This document shows positions 1-5,192 of a stretch of DNA of 6,434 bases, piece by piece. This DNA comes from RGIG7949 sp045628845 (lineage in GTDB: Bacteria; Bacillota; Clostridia; Oscillospirales; Oscillospiraceae). Under the pieces are notes generated by a model. It saw only the letters and a program-made list of their open reading frames with translations. It had not been told where the DNA came from and ran no database searches. Where the stretch lies: NCBI GenBank assembly GCA_045628845.1, contig JAZQQE010000039.1, positions 1 through 6,434 of the forward strand. Direction: 5' to 3'. Position 1 is the stretch's first letter. Every line of letters begins with the position of its first letter. Both the position numbers and the translations under genes were made by a program.

Positions 1-1115
1 GCCGCGGCGGAACGGGGGACGCCCGGGGTCTGCCATTCCCCGCGGGTGTCGGCCAGCCGCAGGAGGCAGAGCTCTGCGGCGAGCCGCCTGTCGGGCGCGC
101 GCTCGAGCTCGGCGAGCGCGGCGGAGATCGTCTCCGCGCCGGAGAGCAGGGCGCCCTTGCCCGCCGCGGCGGCGAAGCGGGATATGTCGGAGCCGTCAAA
201 GCCGCCGCTCATGAGGGCGGGGCCCATTTTCAGCTTTTCAAGCAGTATGTCGCGGTAGAGCGCCGAGAGCTGGCGCAGTACCGAGCCCATGTCCTGACCC
301 GCGGCGTAGAGACGGCCTGCGGTGTCGATGGCGCGGGCGGCGTCGCCGTCGGCAACGGCGGCGTAGAGCCCGGTTATCTCCTCGCCCGATGCGTCTCCGA
401 CGACCTCGCGCACGCGGTCGAGCGTGATGACGTCCGGGCCGCAGCACTGGTCGAGCAGGGAAACGGCGTCACGCAGGGCGCCGTCGGCGAGCCTCGCGAG
501 CGCCGCGGCGGCGGCAGGCTCGAGGCCGATGCCCTCGCCCTCGGCGATGTGAGCCAGGCGCGCGGCTATCGCCTCCTGCGGGATGCGGCGGAAGGCGTAG
601 CGCTGGCAGCGGGAGAGTATCGTCGCGGGGACCTTGCGGAGCTCGGTCGTCGCGAGGATGAAGATGAGGTGCTCGGGCGGCTCCTCGAGAATTTTCAGCA
701 GGGCGTTGAATGCCGAGGCCGAGAGCATGTGCACCTCGCCGACGATGTAGACGCGGCGCTTTGCCGCGGTAGGCGCGTAGACGGCCTCCTCGCGCAGGGC
801 GCGGACGTTGTCGACGCCGTTGTTGGAGGCGGGGTCCATCTCCGTGACGTCGAGGACGGAGCCGTTCTCGAGGCCGAGGCAGGTCGGGCAGTGGTTGCAG
901 GGGCTCCCGTTGACGGGGGATTCGCAGTTTACGGCGCGGGCGAGGATCTTCGCGCAGGTGGTCTTGCCCGTCCCGCGCGTACCGGTGAAGAGATAGGCGT
1001 GCGAAAGCCTGCCCGTGCTGACCTGCCGGGCAAGCGTAGTCGTTATGTGCTCCTGACCGACCACGTCGTCGAACGTACGCGGCCGCCATTTGCGGTACAG
1101 CGCCGTATAAGCCAT
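1..1115 (-). CDS. dnaX: DNA polymerase III subunit gamma/tau (DnaX), 5' part, cut by the left edge
   Basis: This is the clamp-loader ATPase of the replicative polymerase, which loads the beta sliding clamp at primer-template junctions. 371 complete codons are present. The start MAYTALYRKWRP is typical of the family. Walker A GTRGTGKT lies at residues 45-52. Cysteines 64, 73, 76 and 79 form the expected zinc site. The sensor region ATTE and the SRC motif (ILSRCQR) follow, and then the helical lid and the start of domain III. The Walker B motif reads VYIVGEVHML: residue 126, normally Asp, is Gly (codon GGC), while Glu127 is kept. The ATG at 1115 is chosen because it gives the conserved N-terminus and has an SD 7 bases upstream. 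The tau-specific C-terminal region and any programmed frameshift site lie outside the window. The gene directly follows the SRP RNA gene, as in Bacillus. Identity is certain; whether the Gly126 allele is real is not. Confidence 0.97.
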   Translation of the reverse strand, partial: MAYTALYRKWRPRTFDDVVGQEHITTTLARQVSTGRLSHAYLFTGTRGTGKTTCAKILARAVNCESPVNGSPCNHCPTCLGLENGSVLDVTEMDPASNNGVDNVRALREEAVYAPTAAKRRVYIVGEVHMLSASAFNALLKILEEPPEHLIFILATTELRKVPATILSRCQRYAFRRIPQEAIAARLAHIAEGEGIGLEPAAAAALARLADGALRDAVSLLDQCCGPDVITLDRVREVVGDASGEEITGLYAAVADGDAARAIDTAGRLYAAGQDMGSVLRQLSALYRDILLEKLKMGPALMSGGFDGSDISRFAAAAGKGALLSGAETISAALAELERAPDRRLAAELCLLRLADTRGEWQTPGVPRSAA

Positions 1116-1122
1116 GTTGAAG

Positions 1123-1128
1123 CACCTC
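1123..1128 (-). promoter_or_regulatory. Ribosome binding site of dnaX
   Basis: GAGGTG on the minus strand lies 7 bases before the dnaX ATG. It begins only a few bases after the U-tract that ends the SRP RNA, so little room is left for a separate dnaX promoter. Confidence 0.75.
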
Positions 1129-1131
1129 TGC

Positions 1132-1164
1132 AAATAAAAAGACCCGACCGACGTGTACGGCAGG
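1132..1164 (-). terminator. Probable intrinsic terminator of the SRP RNA gene (leaky)
   Basis: The minus strand reads TTTTTATTT (1140-1132) immediately after the 3' arm of the SRP RNA. The stem before the U-tract is the 3' half of the long terminal helix of the RNA (1141-1164), whose partner lies about 300 bases upstream. A smaller local hairpin, GUGCACGG-UCCUG-CCGUACAC with one mismatch, ends 12 bases before the U-tract and is a less usual arrangement. Some read-through into dnaX would be expected. The U-tract is seen directly; termination is inferred. Confidence 0.5.
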
Positions 1165-1457
1165 ACCGTGCACCGGCCTTTGGGGTACACGATACGTCCG
1201 CCCGACGCGCAGCCTGCTCGGGATCGGCTGCCTCGCGGCACACGAAAGAAACCGCTTAATGCTGCTCGGTCTCCCGCCTGACATGGTTCACGGGCTTTCG
1301 TTGCGCGAGACCGGTCCGTCATCGCCGCTTACGCGCCGGCTGGCGACACATCGCGAGACCGGGGGCCGGGATTCGCCCCTGCTGTAGCGGATTGCAGGTA
1401 CAGGGCACCGCTGACTCCCCGGATAGCACGGCCCTGCCGTACACGTTCGATAGGGTC
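1141..1457 (-). ncRNA. ffs: Signal recognition particle RNA, large form with Alu domain
   Basis: This is the RNA scaffold of the signal recognition particle. It binds Ffh and delivers ribosomes making membrane and secreted proteins to FtsY. The 5' end (1457-1433) pairs with the 3' end (1141-1164): nine of ten outer pairs, then one bulged A, then 14 consecutive pairs. Close inside the terminal helix is an Alu-type domain, including AGCGG (1412-1408) pairing with CCGCT (1390-1386) and the Clostridia-like segment GCCGTGCTATCCGGGGAG. The Ffh-binding tip is at 1282-1261. It keeps the asymmetric-loop bases CAGG and AGCAG but has a CGG-GAGA-CCG stem-loop in place of the usual UCC-GGAA-GGA. Flanking helix-8 pairing includes CGAAAG (1300-1295) with CTTTCG (1248-1243). 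At about 317 nt it is somewhat longer than the roughly 270 nt Bacillus RNA. The 5' end is set by the promoter and by the start of pairing; mature ends may be trimmed inward. Confidence 0.93.
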
Positions 1458-1464
1458 AATGGTC

Positions 1465-1493
1465 ATTATATTATATCTTGCCCGGTAAATCAA
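1465..1493 (-). promoter_or_regulatory. Sigma-A-type promoter of the SRP RNA (and probably dnaX)
   Basis: On the minus strand, TTGATT (1493-1488) is followed by a 17-base spacer and a perfect TATAAT (1470-1465). A second TATAAT overlaps one step upstream (1475-1470). Seven bases downstream of the -10 box lies G1457, exactly where the terminal helix of the SRP RNA begins, which supports it as the transcription start. The AT-rich -10 region stands out sharply from its GC-rich surroundings. Confidence 0.85.
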
Positions 1494-1542
1494 GACGTAA
1501 TCTGCGCCCCGCGCGGGAGCGGGAAAAGGCCGCTTATTTCTG

Positions 1543-1571
1543 TTGACCGCGGCGGAGCGCTGTTATATACT
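1543..1571 (+). promoter_or_regulatory. Sigma-A-type promoter of the proC operon
   Basis: TTGACC (1543-1548), a 17-base spacer and TATACT (1566-1571) match the sigma-A consensus closely. Transcription would start near 1578, giving a leader of about 46 bases before proC. It points away from the SRP RNA promoter, with about 49 bases between the two -35 boxes. The leader is too short for a T-box or a typical riboswitch. I see no clear operator in the stretch between the promoters. Confidence 0.75.
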
Positions 1572-1610
1572 AATTGAATAAAGACGAAATACGTGCTGCG
1601 CACGGGGAAC

Positions 1611-1616
1611 AGAGGT
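1611..1616 (+). promoter_or_regulatory. Ribosome binding site of proC
   Basis: AGAGGT lies 7 bases before the ATG at 1624 and supports this start over any downstream Met. Confidence 0.7.
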
Positions 1617-1623
1617 CCGTATC

Positions 1624-2424
1624 ATGAAATACGATATTGCCTTCATAGGCGTCGGCAGCATGGGCGGCGCGGTCTGCGCCGGAGCCTGCCGCGCGTTCGG
1701 AGCCGACAGGGTCGCGGCGTTCGTCCGCAAGCCGGAGCGCCGGCCCGAGATAGCCGAAAAATACGGCTGCGCCGTTCTCGATTCCGCCGAGGAGGCGGTA
1801 CGCGAGGCGCACGCGGTCGTGCTTTGCATGAAGCCGCATCAGATCCGCGGCGCGCTCGCGCCTCTCGCGCCCGTGCTCGCGGCGAGGTCCGAGCCCGCCG
1901 TGCTCGTCAGCATCGCCGCGGGAGTCACCATAGCGACCCTGCGCGAATGTACCGCGCCGACTCAGCCGACGGCGCGCGTGATGCCGAATCTGCCCGCGCT
2001 CATAGGGCGCGGCATGATGCTCTGGACGCCGGACGGGCTCACCGCCGACGACGAGAGCATGATAGAGGCGTGGCTCGCCGCCTGCGGCGAGGTGCGCCGC
2101 ATCGAGGAACGTCTCATGGACGCCGGAGCCGCGACGGCCTCCTGCTCGCCCGCGTTCGCCGCGATGTTCATCGAGGCGCTCGCCGACGGAGGAGTGCTCG
2201 CGGGGCTCTCCCGCGCCGACGCGGTGACGCTCGCCGCCGCCGCCCTTGAGGGCACCGCCGCCATGGTGCTCGCGGGCACGGCCCCCTCGAAGATAAAGGA
2301 CGACGTCTGCTCGCCCGGCGGCTCGACGATAGAGGGCGTATTGAAGCTCGAACAGGCGGGCATGCGCGGCGCCGTGACGGACGCGCTCGCCGCAAGCTGG
2401 CGCAGGAGCGCGAAGCTCGGCTGA
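1624..2424 (+). CDS. proC: Pyrroline-5-carboxylate reductase
   Basis: The family enzyme reduces 1-pyrroline-5-carboxylate to L-proline with NAD(P)H, the last step of proline synthesis in the cytoplasm. The 266 residues match the usual length. The N-terminus is a Rossmann fold with GVGSMG at 9-14. VMPNLPALIGRGM at 119-131 is a family hallmark. The C-terminal dimerisation and substrate domain has the run FIEALADGGVLAGL (182-195) and the loop SPGGSTIEGV (230-239). One part of the family signature differs: where most members have SGSGPAY, this protein has ASCSPAF (172-178), still followed by intact helices. It is the first gene after the 1543-1571 promoter and leads a tight four-gene run. Identity as a member of the P5C reductase family is firm. 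Use of a slightly different substrate cannot be excluded from sequence alone. Confidence 0.93.
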   Translation: MKYDIAFIGVGSMGGAVCAGACRAFGADRVAAFVRKPERRPEIAEKYGCAVLDSAEEAVREAHAVVLCMKPHQIRGALAPLAPVLAARSEPAVLVSIAAGVTIATLRECTAPTQPTARVMPNLPALIGRGMMLWTPDGLTADDESMIEAWLAACGEVRRIEERLMDAGAATASCSPAFAAMFIEALADGGVLAGLSRADAVTLAAAALEGTAAMVLAGTAPSKIKDDVCSPGGSTIEGVLKLEQAGMRGAVTDALAASWRRSAKLG

Positions 2425-2443
2425 TAAACGCTTTTTTACAGAC

Positions 2444-2449
2444 AGAGGG
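2444..2449 (+). promoter_or_regulatory. Ribosome binding site of the L,D-transpeptidase gene
   Basis: AGAGGG lies 9 bases before the ATG at 2459. The 34-base gap after proC also holds a T6 run, but no convincing stem precedes it. Confidence 0.65.
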
Positions 2450-2458
2450 ATAGAGATA

Positions 2459-3643
2459 ATGAAGAGATACCTGACTGCGCTCGCGATCGCCGCGGCAGTC
2501 CTGCTCATATTCGCGGCCTGCGCCTCCGCGCCGGAGCCCGTGCCGACCCCGACTCCGACGGTTGAGGCCGAGCCGCCTTCGGTCAGCTCTGACGGCATCG
2601 CCGTCCTGCCCCCGCCGCCGACGCCCGAGCCCACTCCGGAGCCGACGCCCGAGCCCCCGCACGAGCTCTCGCTGCGCGCCGAGGCGTTCACCATGTACGC
2701 TAACTCCCGCCGCACCATAAAGGCCGACGTGTTTCCGGCGGAGCTTCCTCTCACGTGGACCTCGAGCGACGAATGCGTCGCGACGGTCGACGAAGAGGGC
2801 AACGTCTACGGGCTCACCGCGGGCACCGCGCTCATAACCGCGTGGGCCGATAACGGCGACATATACGACCGCTGCACCGTCACCGTCGAGCTCCCGGAGG
2901 ACCTGTCGTACCTCCCGCAGAAATATCCGTACCTGATACGCGTCAACAAGCAGGTCAACGTCGTCACGATCTACACCGTCGACGAGGCGGGGGAGTACAC
3001 CGTTCCCATCCGCTGCTTCTACTGCTCGACCGGCGCGAAGACGCCCGAGGGCACCTGCTACGCGGGCTACAAGAAGGTCTGGCACGCCCTGCTCGGCAAC
3101 TACTGGGGCCAGTACACGACGTACATAGCGGGCAACTTCCTGTTCCACTCCGTGCCCGCCTTCGCCGAGAGCAAGGACGCTCTCAACATGGAATACTATA
3201 ACCTGCTCGGCACCGCCGCCTCCGGCGGCTGCGTCCGTCTGCAGGTCGCCAACTGCAAGTGGATATACGACAACTGCCCGATAAACACGCAGATAAGATT
3301 CTACTGGGACCCCGATCCCGGTCCGCTCGGCTGGCCGGAATTCGTGAAGATGCCGCTCGAGGGCGGCTGGGACCCGACGGATCCCGACCCGGAGAACCCG
3401 TGGAACAACGGTGAGCCGGAGATACACGGCGTGCAGGATATCCACGTCGGCCCGTCGGGCGTCAACTTCACCGACGGCATCACCTGCACCGACTCCATCG
3501 GCACCGACATCACCGACCTCCTCGAATGGGAGACCTTCCCCTGCGAGGACGATCCCGGCGTCGTCAACGTTCGGTACAGCGTGACGGACGCATCGTACAA
3601 GACCGTGTATAAAAACTGCAAGATGTACCTCGGCAACGGCTGA
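2459..3643 (+). CDS. L,D-transpeptidase (YkuD) lipoprotein with Ig-like domains
   Basis: This is a probable cell-surface enzyme of the YkuD family. These enzymes use a catalytic cysteine to form 3-3 cross-links in peptidoglycan or attach partners to it. Order of parts over 394 residues: signal peptide with hydrophobic core at 5-20 and a lipobox-like IFAA before Cys21; a Pro/Thr/Glu linker (25-67) with three TPEP repeats; a bacterial Ig-like (BIG2-type) domain at about 68-143; the YkuD catalytic domain at about 155-282 with His230-Ser231 and SGGCVR at 255-260 (nucleophile Cys258); a short Pro/Asp/Trp linker; and a C-terminal Ig-like domain at about 325-392 resembling the DUF5011 type. The lipobox is imperfect (Phe at -3), so lipidation is probable rather than certain. 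The protein is rich in cysteine for an exported one (for example C186, C189, C200, C266, C273, C343, C361, C387). Its exact acceptor is unknown, so no gene symbol is given. Confidence 0.9.
   Translation: MKRYLTALAIAAAVLLIFAACASAPEPVPTPTPTVEAEPPSVSSDGIAVLPPPPTPEPTPEPTPEPPHELSLRAEAFTMYANSRRTIKADVFPAELPLTWTSSDECVATVDEEGNVYGLTAGTALITAWADNGDIYDRCTVTVELPEDLSYLPQKYPYLIRVNKQVNVVTIYTVDEAGEYTVPIRCFYCSTGAKTPEGTCYAGYKKVWHALLGNYWGQYTTYIAGNFLFHSVPAFAESKDALNMEYYNLLGTAASGGCVRLQVANCKWIYDNCPINTQIRFYWDPDPGPLGWPEFVKMPLEGGWDPTDPDPENPWNNGEPEIHGVQDIHVGPSGVNFTDGITCTDSIGTDITDLLEWETFPCEDDPGVVNVRYSVTDASYKTVYKNCKMYLGNG
2621..2656 (+). repeat. Three tandem TPEP codon repeats in the lipoprotein linker
   Basis: Three 12-base units encode Thr-Pro-Glu-Pro (residues 55-66). 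The first and third are identical (ACGCCCGAGCCC) and the middle one uses other codons. This is a flexible spacer between the membrane anchor and the first Ig-like domain. Unit number could vary between strains by slippage. Confidence 0.85.
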
Positions 3644-3651
3644 TTTTTCAG

Positions 3652-3660
3652 AAGGGGAGG
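3652..3660 (+). promoter_or_regulatory. Ribosome binding site of comM
   Basis: AAGGGGAGG is a strong purine-rich SD 10 bases before the ATG at 3671. It lies in the 27-base gap after the transpeptidase stop, which shows no terminator. Confidence 0.75.
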
Positions 3661-3670
3661 CGGGAAACGC

Positions 3671-5191
3671 ATGACAAGAGTAGTGACTACGCTCGGACTT
3701 GACGGGATACGCGGCAGCGTAGTCTCCGCCGAGTGCGCCATCATGAACGGCCTGCCCGCCTTCGACGTCGTGGGACTGCCCGACGCCGCCGTCCGCGAGG
3801 CGCGCGAGCGCGTGCGCGCGGCGGTCAGAGCGTGCGGGATGAAGTTCCCCGTGTCGCACATAACCGTCAACCTCGCCCCCGCGAACACCCGCAAGGAGGG
3901 CACGCTGTACGACCTGCCCATCCTGCTCGGCATCCTCTCCGCGTCCGAGTCAATACGCCCGCTTCCGGAGGACAGCGCCTTTATCGGCGAGCTGTCGCTG
4001 ACGGGCGAGCTGCGCGCCGTCACGGGAGCGCTCCCGATGGCCGCGGCCGCCGTGCGCGCGGGGATAAAGAAGCTGTACCTGCCCGCGGCGAATGCCGCCG
4101 AGGCCGCCTTCGCGGGCGGCATCGAGGCCTATCCCGTGCGCGACGTGAGCCAGCTCCTCGCCTGCCTCGCGGGTGAAGAGGAGATAGCGCCCGCCTCCGC
4201 GCCGGACTACCGCAGCAGCGTGGACAGTCTGCCCGACTTCGCGGATGTCAAGGGGCACACGATAATCAAGCGCGCGCTCGAGGTCGCCGCCGCGGGAAGC
4301 CACAACGTACTGATGATGGGCCCTCCGGGCTCCGGCAAGAGCATGCTCGCCTCGCGCCTGCCGTCCATCCTTCCCGAGATGAGCCGCGAGGAGGCCCTCG
4401 AGGTCACGGAGATACACTCCGTCGCCGGCTGCACCGACGAGCTCGCCCCGATAGTCACGACGCGCCCGTTCCGCGCGCCGCACCACACCATCTCCTCCGC
4501 GGGCCTCACCGGCGGAGGCACGTCCCCGCGCCCGGGCGAAATATCGCTGGCGCACGGCGGCGTGCTCTTCCTCGATGAATTCCCGGAGTTTCCGCGCACG
4601 GCGATAGAGGCCCTGCGCCAGCCCGTCGAGAACGGCTCCGTGACCATCTCGCGCGCGTCGGGAAGCTGCACATTCCCGAGCCGCTTCATGCTCGTCGCCG
4701 CGATGAATCCCTGCCGCTGCGGCTGGTACGGCACGGACAACGACAAATGTCACTGCACTCCCGCCGACGTGCGGCGCTACCGCTCGCGCGTGTCGGGCCC
4801 CGTGCTCGACAGGATAGACGTCTTCCTCTGGGTCGAGGCCCTCAGCTACGAGGAGCTCAGCACTCAGGCGGGAGGCGAGACCTCCGCGCAGATACGCGCC
4901 CGCGTCAACGCCGCGCGGGAAATACAGCGCCGCCGCTTCGAGGGGACGGGGATACACTCCAACTCCGAGATGGACCAGGCCGCCCTGCGCGAGTACTGCG
5001 CGCTCGACGCCGCCGGCAGCGAGCTCATGCGCCGCGCCTACACCGCGCTCGACATGAGCGCCCGCGCCTACGACCGTACCCTGCGCCTGGCGCGCACCAT
5101 CGCCGACCTCGGCGCGAGCGAGCACATCACCGCCGCTCACCTTGCCGAGGCGATGAGCTACCGTAATCAGAAAAAAGGCCTGGAGGGCTGA
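3671..5191 (+). CDS. comM: ComM/YifB family AAA+ ATPase (magnesium chelatase-like)
   Basis: In Gram-negative species ComM is a hexameric helicase that promotes branch migration during recombination of incoming DNA in natural transformation. The role in Clostridia is less clear. The 506 residues match the normal length. The N-terminal ChlI-like, Lon-protease-fold domain spans about 20-140 and carries GLPDAAVREARERVRAA (35-51) and NLAPANTRKEG (67-77). The Mg-chelatase AAA+ core (about 188-390) has Walker A GPPGSGKS (217-224), the APHHTIS segment (269-275), Walker B VLFLDEF (298-304), a cysteine-rich NPCRCG loop (346-351) with further Cys360 and Cys362, and GPVLDRID (376-383) with the likely arginine finger Arg381. 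The C-terminal helical domain (about 402-500) is complete. No key residue is missing. All 14 ATA and 11 ATC isoleucine codons but no ATT are notable in so GC-rich a gene. The stop is one base before mnmE. The name comM is by family; the older name yifB also applies. Confidence 0.94.
   Translation: MTRVVTTLGLDGIRGSVVSAECAIMNGLPAFDVVGLPDAAVREARERVRAAVRACGMKFPVSHITVNLAPANTRKEGTLYDLPILLGILSASESIRPLPEDSAFIGELSLTGELRAVTGALPMAAAAVRAGIKKLYLPAANAAEAAFAGGIEAYPVRDVSQLLACLAGEEEIAPASAPDYRSSVDSLPDFADVKGHTIIKRALEVAAAGSHNVLMMGPPGSGKSMLASRLPSILPEMSREEALEVTEIHSVAGCTDELAPIVTTRPFRAPHHTISSAGLTGGGTSPRPGEISLAHGGVLFLDEFPEFPRTAIEALRQPVENGSVTISRASGSCTFPSRFMLVAAMNPCRCGWYGTDNDKCHCTPADVRRYRSRVSGPVLDRIDVFLWVEALSYEELSTQAGGETSAQIRARVNAAREIQRRRFEGTGIHSNSEMDQAALREYCALDAAGSELMRRAYTALDMSARAYDRTLRLARTIADLGASEHITAAHLAEAMSYRNQKKGLEG
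5182..5187 (+). promoter_or_regulatory. Ribosome binding site of mnmE inside the end of comM
   Basis: GGAGGG lies within the last codons of comM, 5 bases before the mnmE ATG at 5193. With only one base between the comM stop and this start, translation of the two genes is probably coupled. Confidence 0.7.
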
Positions 5192-5192
5192 G

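Noticed and set aside
549..1259. A plus-strand open frame across dnaX and the SRP RNA
   Set aside because: It is antisense to a certain dnaX and runs into the structured SRP RNA. The composition is low-complexity and no motif is seen.
1392..1577. A 61-codon plus-strand open frame between dnaX and proC
   Set aside because: It overlaps the SRP RNA on the other strand, contains both promoters, and has no plausible ribosome binding site.
1578..1623. Riboswitch or T-box in the proC leader
   Set aside because: The leader is about 46 bases with no T-box sequence or stable paired domain.
2407..2436. Possible terminator after proC (AGCG ... CGCT followed by T6)
   Set aside because: The stem is only four base pairs with a long loop that includes the stop codon, and the next gene's SD follows at once. 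It is too weak to call.
2168..3859. A 563-codon open frame on the minus strand, opposite proC and the transpeptidase gene
   Set aside because: GC-rich DNA leaves long stop-free antisense frames. The translation is Arg/Ala/Gly-rich with no motifs, and the plus-strand genes are clearly recognisable.
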